From contig CAMAQA010000008.1 in NCBI GenBank assembly GCA_945860415.1, forward strand, positions 1-55,510: a stretch of DNA of 55,510 bases. Direction: 5' to 3'. The position numbers and the translations under genes were made by a program. The notes under the pieces were generated by a model that had not been told where the DNA came from, did no database searches, and saw only the letters and a program-made list of their open reading frames with translations. Of this stretch, positions 1-10,448 are shown one piece after another; position 1 is the stretch's first letter; every line of letters begins with the position of its first letter. The DNA is from Bacteriovorax stolpii (GTDB lineage: Bacteria > Bdellovibrionota > UBA1018).

Positions 1-313
1 TTCCAGGTCCGCCAATCCAGAAACGTTGCCAGCCGTAAAGAAAGGCAATGCCGTTTCCGTAGCCCTTTTTCAGGTAAACGAATTCACCTCCGGCCTCCGG
101 AAACATTCCTCCGAGTTCTGCGTAAACCAGCGCGCCCATCAGCGAGAGGAGGCCGGCTGCCACCCAGGCCAGCAGCACCATGGAGGGCGACCCAAGGATC
201 TGAGACATGGGCGTCGTCTTCAGGAAGACGCCCGTGCCGATTACCGTGCCGACGACCAGCGCCGATGCATCCAGGCTTCCGAGGGCTCGATTCAGTCCGA
301 TGGTTCTTGGCAT
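1..313 (-). CDS. APC-family amino acid permease, N-terminal part (truncated by window edge)
   Basis: This gene begins at an ATG at 313 and runs off the left edge, so only about 104 residues are visible. The N-terminus carries the first transmembrane segment with the substrate-binding turn typical of APC permeases ([10 protein letters not shown], about residues 19-28). A second hydrophobic helix follows (about 41-58), then the conserved stretch [18 protein letters not shown]. This is the start of an APC superfamily amino acid/amine permease of the inner membrane; the substrate cannot be told from this piece. It lies 17 bp downstream of the alanine/sodium symporter gene on the same strand, so the two probably form a transporter operon. 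A GGAAAG ribosome site precedes the start. Confidence 0.85.
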   Translation of the reverse strand, partial: MPRTIGLNRALGSLDASALVVGTVIGTGVFLKTTPMSQILGSPSMVLLAWVAAGLLSLMGALVYAELGGMFPEAGGEFVYLKKGYGNGIAFLYGWQRFWIGGPG

Positions 314-330
314 GAGTGCTTTCCAGCTCC

Positions 331-1704
331 CTACGAGGTGCGGCGGATCTGCCCGGTCCGCAGCTTCTCAGAGTACTCCACGAGCTGCTGTTTCACCTTC
401 GGCAACAGGATGTAGCAGGCCATGATGTTGGGAAGCGCCAGGAGGCCATAGACCGCATCCGACAGGTTCAGGACGATCGTCAGCTTGGCAACCGCGCCCA
501 CGAAGATGAACCCGACGAAAACATAGCGATAGACCGGCAGCCACTTCTCTCCAAAGATGAAGGTCACGCCCTGCTCGCCGTAGTAGCTCCAGGAAATGAG
601 CGTCGAGAACGCGAAGAGCGTCACGGTTGCCGTCACGATCCAGCGTCCGGCAGGCCCCATGACCGACTCAAAGGCGTATGCCGTCATCTCGGAACCTGCC
701 TGCACGCCTTCCATGCTCCACGCCCCGGTCAGAAGCAGTGCGATCGCCGTGATGGTGCAGACCACGATCGTATCAATGAAGGGCTCGAGCAGCGCCACGA
801 TGCCTTCCTGTATCGGGGTCGACTTGGCGGCCGAGTGGGCCATCGCCGAAGAGCCCATTCCCGCTTCATTCGAAAACGTGGCGCGACGGATGCCCATGAC
901 GATGACGTCCTTGAAGGCAGCTCCCGCAAAGCCGCCGACCGCTGCAGTTCCGGCGAAGGCGCCCGAGAAGATCTGGACGAACATGTTTGGAATCTCGGTG
1001 AAGCGCGCGACCAGGATCCAGATCGCTCCGAAAAGGTAGAGGCCCACCATGGCCGGAACCATCTTTTCAGTGACCTGGCCAATGCGCTTGATGCCGCCGA
1101 TCAGGATCAGGTAGGCGCCGAAGCAGAAAGCCAGGCCGGAGGCCCACTCCGGAATTCCGGCGGAGGTCTGGATGACGGCCGCCATCTGGTTGGCCTGGAA
1201 CATGTTACCCGCGCCGAAAGACGACAGGATCACGAAGAAGGCGTAAAACCAGGCAACCGGGTAGAAGTTCTTCGAGAGGGCATTCTTGATCACGAACATG
1301 GGGCCGCCGTGGACTGTTCCCTTATCCGAGATGTCGCGGTAGTTCAGGGCGAGCGTGACTTCGGTGAACTTCGTGCACATGCCGATGAACCCTGCCACCC
1401 AGAGCCAGAAGACCGCGCCCGGTCCGCCGAGCGAAATCGCCACTGCGACCCCGGCGATATTGCCCAGGCCCACGGTCGCCGACAGGGCGGCACACAGCGC
1501 CTGAAAGTGCGAGATCTCGCCCTTGTCCTCAGGCTTGTCATATTTGCCGAAAGCCACATCCCAGGCGTGCTTGAAAAACTTCAGCTGCGGAAAACCGAAG
1601 TAGAAGGTGAAGAAGAGGCCCGAGCCCACCAGGAGCACGACAAGCGGAATGCCCCAGACGAGGCCGACAAAATCACCAGTCCAATTTTCGATTTGCTGAA
1701 TCAT
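331..1704 (-). CDS. Sodium:alanine (glycine) symporter, AGCS family
   Basis: This 457-residue, highly hydrophobic protein has the hallmarks of the AGCS family: an N-terminal helix of the type [17 protein letters not shown], the segment [19 protein letters not shown] (about 75-93), the stretch [12 protein letters not shown] and the late motif [17 protein letters not shown] (about 275-291). Roughly ten membrane spans are apparent. Family members import alanine or glycine with sodium; the exact substrate here is inferred. The start is the first ATG of the frame and agrees with family N-termini. The APC permease gene follows 17 bp downstream and lpdA ends 60 bp upstream. The gap upstream holds an imperfect hairpin (about 1712-1740) without a clear T-run. 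Confidence 0.93.
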   Translation of the reverse strand: MIQQIENWTGDFVGLVWGIPLVVLLVGSGLFFTFYFGFPQLKFFKHAWDVAFGKYDKPEDKGEISHFQALCAALSATVGLGNIAGVAVAISLGGPGAVFWLWVAGFIGMCTKFTEVTLALNYRDISDKGTVHGGPMFVIKNALSKNFYPVAWFYAFFVILSSFGAGNMFQANQMAAVIQTSAGIPEWASGLAFCFGAYLILIGGIKRIGQVTEKMVPAMVGLYLFGAIWILVARFTEIPNMFVQIFSGAFAGTAAVGGFAGAAFKDVIVMGIRRATFSNEAGMGSSAMAHSAAKSTPIQEGIVALLEPFIDTIVVCTITAIALLLTGAWSMEGVQAGSEMTAYAFESVMGPAGRWIVTATVTLFAFSTLISWSYYGEQGVTFIFGEKWLPVYRYVFVGFIFVGAVAKLTIVLNLSDAVYGLLALPNIMACYILLPKVKQQLVEYSEKLRTGQIRRTS

Positions 1705-1764
1705 GTTCCCAAAGGAGCATGAGTCGGCGGATTCCGCAAATCGGAATGCCGATTTGGATGAAAA

Positions 1765-3180
1765 TCAGAGGTGGATCTGGCGCTTGTTCACGGCCAGAGC
1801 GGCTTCCTTCATGACCTCCGCCAGCGACGGATGCGCATGCGAGCTCTGCGCGATGTCTTCGGAAGTGGCTCCGAATTCCATCATCGCGACACCTTCGGCA
1901 ATCAGGTCGCCGGCACGCGCGCCCACGATGTGGATGCCGAGCACGCGGTCGGTCTGGGCATGCGACACGATCTTCACCATGCCTTCGGCCTCTTCCATCG
2001 CCTTGGCGCGGCCGTTGGCCATGTACGGAAAGGTGCCGACCTTGTACGGTACGCCGCGCTCCTTCACTTCCTCTTCGGTCCAGCCGACCGAGGCAAGCTC
2101 CGGATGAGTGTAGATGACATTCGGAATGGCCTGGTAATTCACGTGGCCGTGTTTGCCGGCCATGAATTCCGCGGCAGCAATACCTTCTTCCTCGGCCTTG
2201 TGCGCGAGCATGGCACCCACGATCAGGTCGCCGACGGCATGGACTCCTTCAGCGGAGGTTTCGTAATGTTCGCTGACTGGAACGCGGCCCTGCGGATCGC
2301 GCTCGATGCCCATCGTCTCGAGGCCGAGGCCGTCGGAGTAGGGGCGGCGGCCCGTCGACACGAGCACCTTGTCGGCTTCGAGAGTGAACTTCTGGCCTGA
2401 TTTGCGGTCTTCGACTTCGACCATCATCCAGTTGCCCTGCTTCTTGGCGCCGAGGCACTTGTGGCCGAGCTTGAACTCGATGCCCTGCTTGATCAGCGAC
2501 TTCATGAGCTCGTTCGAGATCTGCCGATCGGATCCGCCGGCGATCCACTCATTGAATTCGACGACCGTGACCTTGGCACCCAGGCGAGCCCAGACTGAGC
2601 CCATTTCGAGGCCGATGACGCCGCCGCCGACCACCACGAGGTGCTTCGGCACTTCGGCGAACTCGAGGGCTTCGGTGGAGCTGACGACGCTCTGGCCATC
2701 GAACTTCAGGAACGGAAGTTCAATCGGCTCGCTTCCGGTGGCCAGAAGCACCTTCTTCGCGGTGAGAGTCTGTTCGCCCTCGGCAGTCTTCACGACGACC
2801 TTCTTCATCGCGCCATCCACGCCGTCGAGGCGGCCCTTGCCGTTGATGAAGGTGATGCCGTTCTTCTTGAAGAGTCCTGCGATGCCCGTGGTGAGCTGGC
2901 GAACGACCGCGTCCTTGCGCTTCATCATCTGCTCGAGATCGAGCTTGAGCTCGCCGACGACGATGCCGTGCTTCTGGAACTTGTTCTTCGCCTGGTAGAA
3001 GTGCTCGCTCGACTCGAGGAGCGCCTTCGAGGGAATGCAGCCCACGTTCAGGCACGTGCCGCCGAGCGTCTTGCGCATCTCCACGCAGGCCGTCTTGAGG
3101 CCGAGCTGGGCCGCGCGAATCGCCGCCACGTATCCGGCAGGTCCGCCACCAATCACCACGAGATCAAATTGAGTTTCCAT
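1765..3180 (-). CDS. lpdA: Dihydrolipoyl dehydrogenase (E3)
   Basis: This 471-residue FAD/NAD-dependent oxidoreductase reoxidises dihydrolipoamide on the E2 core of 2-oxo acid dehydrogenase complexes. Visible motifs are the N-terminal FAD-binding GGGPAG (11-16), the redox-active disulfide in GGTCLNVGCIPSK (Cys43 and Cys48), the NAD-binding VVGGGVIGLEMG, the second FAD motif VHAVGDL and the C-terminal catalytic His segment SSHAHPSLAEVMKEA. Length is normal for E3. It is the last gene of the sucA-sucB-lpdA operon, 13 bp after sucB, and has a good AAGGTGGAG-like ribosome site. Position and sequence both fit 2-oxoglutarate dehydrogenase E3, but it may also serve other complexes. Confidence 0.97.
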   Translation of the reverse strand: METQFDLVVIGGGPAGYVAAIRAAQLGLKTACVEMRKTLGGTCLNVGCIPSKALLESSEHFYQAKNKFQKHGIVVGELKLDLEQMMKRKDAVVRQLTTGIAGLFKKNGITFINGKGRLDGVDGAMKKVVVKTAEGEQTLTAKKVLLATGSEPIELPFLKFDGQSVVSSTEALEFAEVPKHLVVVGGGVIGLEMGSVWARLGAKVTVVEFNEWIAGGSDRQISNELMKSLIKQGIEFKLGHKCLGAKKQGNWMMVEVEDRKSGQKFTLEADKVLVSTGRRPYSDGLGLETMGIERDPQGRVPVSEHYETSAEGVHAVGDLIVGAMLAHKAEEEGIAAAEFMAGKHGHVNYQAIPNVIYTHPELASVGWTEEEVKERGVPYKVGTFPYMANGRAKAMEEAEGMVKIVSHAQTDRVLGIHIVGARAGDLIAEGVAMMEFGATSEDIAQSSHAHPSLAEVMKEAALAVNKRQIHL

Positions 3181-3193
3181 CAGTCACTCCACC

Positions 3194-4459
3194 TTAGAGC
3201 GAGAAGTTCAGCTTTTCGGGGTTCTCGAGAAATTCGCGGAGCTGGACAAGGAACGTCACGGCTCCCTTTCCGTCGATGATGCGATGGTCGTACGAGAGGG
3301 CGAGGTACATCATCGGGCGAATCTCGACCTTGCCGTTCACCGCGACCGGACGTTCCTGGATCTTGTGCATGCCCAGGATGCCGCTCTGCGGAGGATTCAG
3401 GATCGGCGTCGAGAGCAGCGAACCGTAGGTTCCGCCGTTCGAGATCGTGAACGTGCCACCGGCGAGATCGGCGAGCGAAAGCTTGCCGTCACGTGCCTTG
3501 AGGGCAAGCTCCGCCATCTTCTTCTCGATGTCGAGGAAGCCCATCTTCTCGGCGCCACGAATGACCGGAACGACGAGGCCGCGGTCCGTGCCCACGGCAA
3601 TGCCGATGTCGATGTAGTCGTGAAAGATCACGTCTTTGCCGTCAATCGACGCATTGACGTCGGGAAGAACCTTGAGCGCCTCGACCGAGGCGCGCGTGAA
3701 GAAGGACATGAATGACAACGGTACGCCGTGCTTCGCCTTGAACTCGTCCTTGTACTTGTTTCGGAGCGCCATGACGGCCGTCATGTCGACTTCGTTGAAG
3801 GTGGTCAGGATCGCTGCCGTATTTTGGGCGTACTTGAGTCGTTCTGCGATGCGGCTTCGGAGCATCGACATCGGAACACGGCGGTCTCCCGGCTGCTCGA
3901 CATACTGCGGGCCTGAGGGCTGCGACGGAGCCGGAGCCTGGCGTGCGACCTGAGTGGTGGTCGTGGCCATTCCGGCAGCTGTCGCGCCAGCGCCGGAAGC
4001 CGTGGCGCCAGCGCCAGCGTGTCCGCGAACGGGGCTCGAGCCCGGTCCGCCGGCCATTTGCGACAGGGCAGGGCCGGAAGGCTGAGAACCGCTTGGACGG
4101 CCACCGCCGTTGGAGGGCGCTGCTGCCGCCATCGGAGCGGGCGCGGGTGCTGATGCGCTCGGAGCGGCGGCATTCGGAGCAGAAGCAGCAGCCTTCGCCG
4201 GCTCGGCGCCTGCCGTGCCAGTCACGGCGTCATCGATCATGCCGATGACGGTTCCGACGTTCATTCGTTCGCCTGCCTGCATCAGGATGGTCAGTGCGCC
4301 CGTGGCTTCGGCCGCCACTTCGACAGTGGCCTTGTCGGATTCGATTTCGAGGAGGACTTCGCCGTTCTTGACCTGCTGGCCATTCTGCTTGAGCCACTTC
4401 AGGATGCTGACTTCGGTGATGGACTCTCCGACGCTCGGAGCAACGACATTGTGTTTCAT
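3194..4459 (-). CDS. sucB: 2-oxoglutarate dehydrogenase E2, dihydrolipoyllysine succinyltransferase
   Basis: This 421-residue protein is the E2 core of 2-oxoglutarate dehydrogenase and transfers succinyl groups from lipoyl-lysine to CoA. One lipoyl domain occupies residues 1-75, with lysine 43 in [11 protein letters not shown]. The catalytic acyltransferase domain runs from about 190 to the end, with the active-site HRIIDG (His392, Asp396). The region between (about 78-190) is a long Ala/Pro/Gly/Ser linker in which the usual peripheral-subunit-binding domain is not recognisable. The start ATG overlaps the sucA stop as ATGA, indicating translational coupling. Catalytic-domain motifs and neighbours favour SucB over a pyruvate dehydrogenase E2. 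Confidence 0.95.
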   Translation of the reverse strand: MKHNVVAPSVGESITEVSILKWLKQNGQQVKNGEVLLEIESDKATVEVAAEATGALTILMQAGERMNVGTVIGMIDDAVTGTAGAEPAKAAASAPNAAAPSASAPAPAPMAAAAPSNGGGRPSGSQPSGPALSQMAGGPGSSPVRGHAGAGATASGAGATAAGMATTTTQVARQAPAPSQPSGPQYVEQPGDRRVPMSMLRSRIAERLKYAQNTAAILTTFNEVDMTAVMALRNKYKDEFKAKHGVPLSFMSFFTRASVEALKVLPDVNASIDGKDVIFHDYIDIGIAVGTDRGLVVPVIRGAEKMGFLDIEKKMAELALKARDGKLSLADLAGGTFTISNGGTYGSLLSTPILNPPQSGILGMHKIQERPVAVNGKVEIRPMMYLALSYDHRIIDGKGAVTFLVQLREFLENPEKLNFSL

Positions 4460-7254
4460 GATTTCCTCGCAAAAGTTTCTTCGATGAGCGCCTTCTGTTC
4501 GGCCTCATGTACCTTCGGCGAACCGACGGCAGGAGACGCGGCCCAGGCGCGGCCGGCATAGCGCAGGGCTTTTCCGCCCCAGAGTTTCGTATCCTGCTGG
4601 CAGACGTACCAGAAGGCACCCATGTTCTTGGGCTCTTCCTGGGTCCAGACAAACTCTCGCGCGTTCGGGTACTGCTTCAGGATCTCCGCCAGCCGGGCTT
4701 CCGGCCAGGGATAGAGCTGCTCCACTCGCAGCAGCGCCACGTTCTCGAACTTGCGGTTCTGCTTCTCGGTCAGCAGGTCGTAGAACACCTTGCCCGAGCA
4801 GAGCACCACGCGTTCGACGGCCTTCGGATTTGCAGCCGCTGAAACATCGTTGATCACTTCCTGGAAGCCACCGTTCGTGAACTCACCGAGAGTCGAGATC
4901 GCCATCGGATGGCGAAGCAGGCTCTTCGGGCTCATGATGACCAGGGGCTTGCGGAAGTTCCACTTCAGCTGGCGACGAAGTGCGTGGAAGATCTGCGCCG
5001 GAGTCGTGAAGTTGCAGACCGTCCAGTTGCCGCGGCCGGAAAGCTGGAGAAAGCGCTCGAGTCGGGCGCTCGAATGTTCCGGCCCCTGGCCTTCAAAGCC
5101 GTGGGGCAGGAGCAGGACAAGGCCGCTCATGCGCGACCACTTCGTTTCGCCCGTCGAGACGAACTGGTCAATGATGACCTGCGCGCCGTTGGCGAAATCG
5201 CCGAACTGCGCTTCCCAGATCGTCAGAGTGTTCGGATCCACTGACGAGTAGCCGTATTCGAAACCGAGCACGCCCGTTTCGGAGAGGTGGCTGTTGTGCA
5301 CGTTCAAGCGGGCCTGGCCCTGCTTCATCTGGTTGAGCATGCAGATCTTCTGGCCGCTTTCGAAGTCGCTCAGCACGGCATGGCGATGCGTGAACGTGCC
5401 GCGCTCGGCATCCTGTCCCGACAGCCGGATCGGATGTCCTTCGAGCAGCAGCGAACCGAATGCGAGGGATTCGCCGGTGCTCCAGGCGATGCCCTTGCCG
5501 TCCTGCACGGACTTGAGGCGCTCTTCGAGGAAGCGCACGAGCTTCGAGTGCGGCTTGAATCCCGCCGGAACGGAGTTCGTCTTTTCCGCGATCATCATCA
5601 GCGTCGCTGCATCGACTGCAGTCTTCGGCCTGGATTCCAGGATGTCGGCTTCGGTGCCGCGCTTCAGTCCCTGCCAGCGCCCGTGAAGCGTGTCGGCGTG
5701 CGGGTGTGGAGCATCCTTCTTGGCAATGGCGAGAGCGGCATTCAGCTGTTCCATGCGAGCTTCGGAAATCGTTGACTGCTCGGCTTCCGAGAGCTTGCCC
5801 GAAGCGACGAGCTTCTTTCCGTAGACTTCGCGTGGAGAGCTGTGCGCCTTGATCTGCTTGTAGAGCACCGGCTGCGTGAACTGGGGCTCGTCGCCTTCGT
5901 TGTGGCCGTGCTTGCGGTAGCAGACGAGGTCGATGAACACGTCCGCGTGGAACTTCTGGCGGTACTCGATCGCAAGCCGGCTGACAGCGATCATCGCTTC
6001 AACATCATCACCATTCACATGAAAGATCGGCGCGTCGAGCATCTTGCCGATGTCCGTGCAGTACGGAGTCGAGCGCGAGTCCTTCGGGTCGGTGGTGAAG
6101 CCGACCTGGTTGTTGATCGTGATGTGGAGCGTGCCGCCGGTCGAATAGCCCTCGAGACCGACGAAGTTCATCGTCTCGTACACGACGCCTTGTCCTGCCA
6201 TCGCGGCATCACCGTGGATGACGATCGGAAGAACCTGCGCGCGCGTCTTGTCGCCGCGAAGTTCCTGCTTCGCGCGTGCCATTCCGGTCACCACGGCTCC
6301 GACGAACTCGAGATGGCTCGGGTTGTTCGCCAGAGACAGGTGGACGGACTTACCGCTGCGCGTGGTCCAGTCGCGCGAGTATCCCTTGTGGTACTTCACG
6401 TCGCCTTCGCCTTCGGAAGGATCGACCGTGTAATTGCCTTCGAATTCCGTGAAGAGGTACTCGGGCTTCTTGCCGAAAAGATTCACGAGCACGTTGAGGC
6501 GGCCGCGATGGGCCATGCCCACGACGATTTCCTGGATGCCGTGGTCGGCGCCGGTTTCAATCGTTTCGTCGAGCGCCGGAATCAGTGCCTCGCCGCCTTC
6601 GATCGAGAAGCGCTTGGCAGCCACGAACTTGAGACCCAGGAAGCGTTCGAGCGATTCGCTCTCGAGCAGGCGCTGGAAGATGCGCTTGTGGTCGGCAGGC
6701 GAAAGCGATGGCTTCACGGCAGCGCCGGACTCGATCTTCGAGCGGAGCCACTCGCGTGCGTTCCGATCGGCAATGTGCTCGATTTCAAACGCCACCGTCG
6801 AGCAGTAGACCGACTTCAGCTTGTCGATGATCTGAGAGAGCGTGCTCGGAGCCGGAAGCCCGAGGAGTCCTGCTGCACGGAAAGCGCGCGTGAGATCTGC
6901 AGCGGAGAGCCCGAATGCGGAGAGTTCGAGAGCAGGATGTGATTTTGGAGCCGGATGCAGTGGATCGATCGATGCGAGCGCACGGCCAAAGAAACGATAG
7001 CCGTCGATCAGGCGGACGACCTTGAGTTCGGATTCCCAGTCGAGCGACACGCCGCCCTCGACCACGACCGGTGCAGGAGCGTGTTCCGCGAATTCACGCG
7101 CGGCGAACTCATGCCCGAGCTCCATGCCTTCGAAGAGCGCGCGAAACGTGGGTTCCGCAGCCTCAGGACTCCTCAGATAATTCTGGAACTGTTCCTCGAT
7201 GTACTCGGCGTTCTGGGCGGACAGGTAAGTGAACTTGAAGCTGTTGGACAGCAA
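4456..7254 (-). CDS. sucA: 2-oxoglutarate dehydrogenase E1 (thiamine diphosphate-dependent)
   Basis: This 932-residue protein is the decarboxylating E1 component of the TCA-cycle 2-oxoglutarate dehydrogenase complex. It shows the family N-terminal helix [15 protein letters not shown], the motif [19 protein letters not shown], the thiamine-diphosphate/Mg region [17 protein letters not shown] with later NNQVGFTT, the motif [15 protein letters not shown] and the C-terminal [15 protein letters not shown]. Length matches the family. The start is a TTG at 7254, supported by a GGGAG ribosome site six bases upstream and by homology beginning right after it. It heads the sucA-sucB-lpdA operon, with a promoter candidate at 7306-7334. 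Confidence 0.97.
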   Translation of the reverse strand: MLSNSFKFTYLSAQNAEYIEEQFQNYLRSPEAAEPTFRALFEGMELGHEFAAREFAEHAPAPVVVEGGVSLDWESELKVVRLIDGYRFFGRALASIDPLHPAPKSHPALELSAFGLSAADLTRAFRAAGLLGLPAPSTLSQIIDKLKSVYCSTVAFEIEHIADRNAREWLRSKIESGAAVKPSLSPADHKRIFQRLLESESLERFLGLKFVAAKRFSIEGGEALIPALDETIETGADHGIQEIVVGMAHRGRLNVLVNLFGKKPEYLFTEFEGNYTVDPSEGEGDVKYHKGYSRDWTTRSGKSVHLSLANNPSHLEFVGAVVTGMARAKQELRGDKTRAQVLPIVIHGDAAMAGQGVVYETMNFVGLEGYSTGGTLHITINNQVGFTTDPKDSRSTPYCTDIGKMLDAPIFHVNGDDVEAMIAVSRLAIEYRQKFHADVFIDLVCYRKHGHNEGDEPQFTQPVLYKQIKAHSSPREVYGKKLVASGKLSEAEQSTISEARMEQLNAALAIAKKDAPHPHADTLHGRWQGLKRGTEADILESRPKTAVDAATLMMIAEKTNSVPAGFKPHSKLVRFLEERLKSVQDGKGIAWSTGESLAFGSLLLEGHPIRLSGQDAERGTFTHRHAVLSDFESGQKICMLNQMKQGQARLNVHNSHLSETGVLGFEYGYSSVDPNTLTIWEAQFGDFANGAQVIIDQFVSTGETKWSRMSGLVLLLPHGFEGQGPEHSSARLERFLQLSGRGNWTVCNFTTPAQIFHALRRQLKWNFRKPLVIMSPKSLLRHPMAISTLGEFTNGGFQEVINDVSAAANPKAVERVVLCSGKVFYDLLTEKQNRKFENVALLRVEQLYPWPEARLAEILKQYPNAREFVWTQEEPKNMGAFWYVCQQDTKLWGGKALRYAGRAWAASPAVGSPKVHEAEQKALIEETFARKS

Positions 7255-7305
7255 GGCGATCTCCCGCGATGAGAAAAACCGTTTGATTCAGGGAATTTGG
7301 CTACC

Positions 7306-7334
7306 CTTTTAGGATGGCCCCCGAGCCCGGTCAA
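7306..7334 (-). promoter_or_regulatory. Sigma70-like promoter of the suc operon
   Basis: On the minus strand TTGACC (7334-7329) is followed after exactly 17 bases by TAAAAG (7311-7306), about 50 bp before the sucA TTG start. The -35 matches 5 of 6 consensus bases and the -10 is weaker. This is the only good hexamer pair noticed in the 120-bp gap between sucA and the glucoamylase gene. Confidence 0.5.
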
Positions 7335-7374
7335 GCGCAACAGAGAGAGTTTGCCTAGTAGGCCGTCGTCGAGC

Positions 7375-9702
7375 TCAGTGGCGGATCGGTCCTGTGTTCT
7401 CGTGGCTCTCGATGCGTCGCGTAATCGACAGCTGCTGCGAGCGCTCCTGAACGGAGGGCAGGACGTCAAAGACCTGTCCTTCCTTCCTCGAGCGGAGCAG
7501 CTTCAGGTACTCGGCGTGGCTCCAGCCCAGCGGGGTGGCCGATCCGGTCGACAGGCCTGCAGCCGGTCCACCGTCCCAGACCTGCTCGGGAATCATCAGC
7601 GACGATCCGGCAAACGCTTCCATGGCGGCAATGTACGGAACAATGGCTCGATCGCGCTCGGTCTTGGAGGCTCCACGAGCCGCTGCGACGGCAAGCTCGT
7701 AGTGCCCGCGTTCGCCGGTCAGGAGCGGCCAGAGCATGCCATGAGTCTGGCGTCCGCTGGTGTCGTCATAGTTGTAGCGGTCGGCGGTATACCGGTAGTA
7801 GCTGGGGCCCTTGCCCGGAATGTTGACCCGAAGGTGAGCATCATACTCGGGCATTGTCTCGACGATGAACGGATCCAGCGCGTTGCGAACCCCCAGGCGC
7901 ACGAGCTCCAGGAATCCACCATCGAGAACGTCCTTTTCACGAAGGGTGGGGCCACCGTTGGCGATCGTGATCAGGCCGTTGTCGTTCGGGTTCCAGAATT
8001 GGTCGAAGCGCTGTGCGGCCTCGATTCGGGTAAAGTACCGGCCATTGCCGAGTCCGCCGGTGTGCGTGAAGGTCCAGGCCTCGACGTTGTCGCCGGGCTT
8101 CGAGCTCCATGCATCGGCAGTGCGCAGGTAACGCTGCGCACGCTGATCATCACCCTGGGCGTGGGCGATTTCCGAGGCGCAGTAGAGTGCTGCAATTTCC
8201 GAAGCAATGGTGGAGGGCGAGGCGCCGAAATTCTCTTCCCAGCGCTCTTGTCCCGTCCAGGGGCCGAAGTTCGCGATGAAATCGGCAGCGCGACGGACCA
8301 TGTCCCAGGTGTCTGCAAGCGACACTTCACCGGACTTCCAGAGGCGGTAGGTCAGGATGACCGGAAAGGCCGTCTCGTCCATCTGCAGCCCCTGCCAGTA
8401 GGCCGAGCCGTCGATCCAGAAGTTCTGCATGAACGACCCGTCGCGCGAGATGCGGCGGAAGCCGTATTCCCAGTATCCGTCGCGATCCGTGAGCTGTGCA
8501 GTCCTCAGGCGATCAAATGCGGCGCGCGCCGATGCCATGTCGCCGACCGCAAGCCAGGTCGTCGCCATCTGGTAGAGGTCGCGCGGCCAGATCAGGTGGT
8601 AGCCGCCCACCTTTTTCCAGAGCGGGTCTCCGTTGCGGCTCCAGTCCACCTGGTGGAGTCCCCAAGGAATCGATGGCGAGGCGATGACGGCCCCTGCAAA
8701 GGTCTTGTCCTCCATCGATTTGATCATCGCAGTCGAGGCGCGGAAGCGATCGCCTCCATCCAGTGATTCGGGCGAGAGATCGATGAGCGTCGACTGATAG
8801 CCGGTCCATTGCGAAGCGTAAGTCTCGAGCGAGGCCTGGAAACGCTCGCCCATCGCCGCAAGGGCCGTCTCGTGGGCGCGAGCGATGCTCGGTGCAAATC
8901 CGAGACTGAGCTCAAACTCGCCTCCCTGTGACAGGTCCAGCTCGGCCCCGGCCACCACGTTTCCGTCGTGAGCCTCCGAGAAGCGGAAATCCATGCGAAG
9001 GTCGCGAGCCAGGTCCTGGTACAAATCATAGGAGCCTGAAAAGGCGACCGAGCTCTTCACGAACGGAACCGACGCCACCAGCGCCTGGGCCTCCTGTCCA
9101 TCCCACGCAAAAAGGCCGTGTCCTGGTGCCAGCGTCGACGCGCTCGAGATGGCGTGGTTGCTCATCGGCGTTCCGCCGGCGGTGGGGTTGTAGAGGATGT
9201 ACACCTTGAGTCCGGGCTGGGTGCTGGTGAAACGAACTTTCATCCGAAGCGCCTGGTGATCCGGATCCGTGAAGACGGTCTTTTCGATCTGGAATCTTCC
9301 GGAGAGGTCGCGGGTGGTGACTTCAAAAGCAGGCACGCCCTGCTTTACCCAGCGAACTTCATTGAGGGCGTCACGGCGTTCTTCCCAGAAAAACGTGCGT
9401 CCGTCCGTCACCAGGAACTGCAGGTCGCGGATCTGCGGGCGATCCAGCAGCGGCCAGTAGACTTCCGTCACGATGCCTTGGGCGAGCGTGAACCAGACCT
9501 TGGAAATCGGAGCCGTGGGAGATTGGGCGGAATAGTGACCCTTGGAGTCGTAGGCTTCGTAGGCGGTTCCGAAGCCCTGCTTGATGCCGCTCGTCCAGTG
9601 CTCCGGAAGCATTCCTGCCCGGGGGGCGTGTCCGGCGAATGAGAAAGCGGACGTGAGTACGATCGACAGAAGGGCGACACCAAACGCGGTTCTAGAGATC
9701 AT
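7375..9702 (-). CDS. Secreted glucan 1,4-alpha-glucosidase (GH15 glucoamylase)
   Basis: This protein of about 775 residues has a signal peptide (FGVALLSIVLTSAFSFAGHA), an N-terminal beta-sandwich domain of glucodextranase type (from about 25, including GIVTEVYWPLLDRPQIRDLQ) and a C-terminal (alpha/alpha)6 GH15 catalytic domain. Catalytic signatures are IWPRDLYQMATTWLAVGD, the general-acid region LQMDETAFPV and the general-base region IPEQVWDGG near the C-terminus. It should release glucose from starch, glycogen or related glucans in the periplasm or outside. A TTG four codons upstream (9714) is possible, but the ATG at 9702 has a GGGGG tract just upstream and starts directly at the signal peptide. 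It is probably monocistronic. Confidence 0.93.
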   Translation of the reverse strand: MISRTAFGVALLSIVLTSAFSFAGHAPRAGMLPEHWTSGIKQGFGTAYEAYDSKGHYSAQSPTAPISKVWFTLAQGIVTEVYWPLLDRPQIRDLQFLVTDGRTFFWEERRDALNEVRWVKQGVPAFEVTTRDLSGRFQIEKTVFTDPDHQALRMKVRFTSTQPGLKVYILYNPTAGGTPMSNHAISSASTLAPGHGLFAWDGQEAQALVASVPFVKSSVAFSGSYDLYQDLARDLRMDFRFSEAHDGNVVAGAELDLSQGGEFELSLGFAPSIARAHETALAAMGERFQASLETYASQWTGYQSTLIDLSPESLDGGDRFRASTAMIKSMEDKTFAGAVIASPSIPWGLHQVDWSRNGDPLWKKVGGYHLIWPRDLYQMATTWLAVGDMASARAAFDRLRTAQLTDRDGYWEYGFRRISRDGSFMQNFWIDGSAYWQGLQMDETAFPVILTYRLWKSGEVSLADTWDMVRRAADFIANFGPWTGQERWEENFGASPSTIASEIAALYCASEIAHAQGDDQRAQRYLRTADAWSSKPGDNVEAWTFTHTGGLGNGRYFTRIEAAQRFDQFWNPNDNGLITIANGGPTLREKDVLDGGFLELVRLGVRNALDPFIVETMPEYDAHLRVNIPGKGPSYYRYTADRYNYDDTSGRQTHGMLWPLLTGERGHYELAVAAARGASKTERDRAIVPYIAAMEAFAGSSLMIPEQVWDGGPAAGLSTGSATPLGWSHAEYLKLLRSRKEGQVFDVLPSVQERSQQLSITRRIESHENTGPIRH

Positions 9703-9755
9703 GCCCCCGTTCAATCAAAGCTGGCGGCCTTCTGCAAGAGGTCAGGCGGCCAATA

Positions 9756-10271
9756 TCAGGCGGCCAGAGACTGGGCGGCCTCTAATTCCTGGGCAGAGAG
9801 GGTTGCGGCGACATCCAGAAGGATGATGACCTGCGAGTCGACTTTTCCCATGCCGACCACGAATTTCAGTCGGGCGGTTTCGCCCAGGACTGGCGGCGGC
9901 TCGATTTGCGCAGTCTGGAGTTCGATCACGCTGTTGACCGCGTCGACGATCACTCCCATGAAGTGGTTACCTTGCGAATCTTCTTCGGATTCCACCACGA
10001 CGATGCAGGTGGAACGCGTATGGCCCGTGGCATCCAGGCTGAGCTTCAGCCTGAGGTCGATGACCGGAATGATCTTGCCTCGAAGGTTCATGACCCCTGC
10101 GACGAAGTGAGCGGTCTTCGGAACCGGAGTGATGTCCGTCATCGGATTGATCTCGCGAACGGATTTCACCGCCACTCCGTAGGTTCGCGTACCCAGTTGG
10201 AAAGTCAGGTATTGGCCCGGCTTGGCCAGGAGGGACGTTCCAGAGGCGGTTTCAGTGGTCATCGGGCTCAT
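9756..10271 (-). CDS. cheW: Chemotaxis coupling protein CheW
   Basis: This 171-residue CheW protein would link chemoreceptors to the CheA kinase. It shows the CheW fold signatures YLTFQLGTRTYGVAVKSVRE, VPKTAHFVAGVMNLRGKIIPVIDLR and GVIVDAVNSVIEL. I chose the ATG at 10271 because AGAAGGA lies 8-14 bases upstream; an in-frame ATG at 10298 lacks such a site. It is divergent from cheA-cheR-cheB, with 177 bp between starts, so a shared regulatory region is likely. The stop codon region contains a duplicated TGGCCGCCTGA on the minus strand, a trivial tandem repeat. No receptor gene is nearby. Confidence 0.94.
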   Translation of the reverse strand: MSPMTTETASGTSLLAKPGQYLTFQLGTRTYGVAVKSVREINPMTDITPVPKTAHFVAGVMNLRGKIIPVIDLRLKLSLDATGHTRSTCIVVVESEEDSQGNHFMGVIVDAVNSVIELQTAQIEPPPVLGETARLKFVVGMGKVDSQVIILLDVAATLSAQELEAAQSLAA

Positions 10272-10448
10272 GTCAGCATTTCCTTCTGGGTACCGCATCG
10301 GTTCATGGGGTCGGATTCTTGAGCCTCGAGCCTCGTCGGACTTGCAAAGAATTTGTGGGATTTTTTGAATGGTTGCGCCGGGTTGTGAAGTCGAGCGTCA
10401 AAAGGATTTCATCAAGCCCGGCCGCGTCCGTTCCGATGCGCTCAAGGA

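Noticed and set aside
316..1722. Long plus-strand open frame of 468 codons opposite the sodium:alanine symporter
   Set aside because: It is the antisense shadow of a clear AGCS gene. It is rich in Arg/His/Asp/Gly with no motif, typical of reverse frames in GC-rich DNA.
1712..1740. Hairpin between lpdA and the symporter gene as an intrinsic terminator
   Set aside because: The stem has a two-base bulge and no T-run follows on either strand, so termination is not supported.
5842..6942. 366-codon plus-strand open frame opposite sucA
   Set aside because: Antisense to the conserved E1 gene and lacking any family motif or ribosome site.
9715..9770. Short repeats of AGGCGGCC around the end of cheW as a regulatory array
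   Set aside because: Only two to three degenerate copies of about 10 bp in GC-rich DNA, one of them coding; best explained by slippage duplication at the stop codon.
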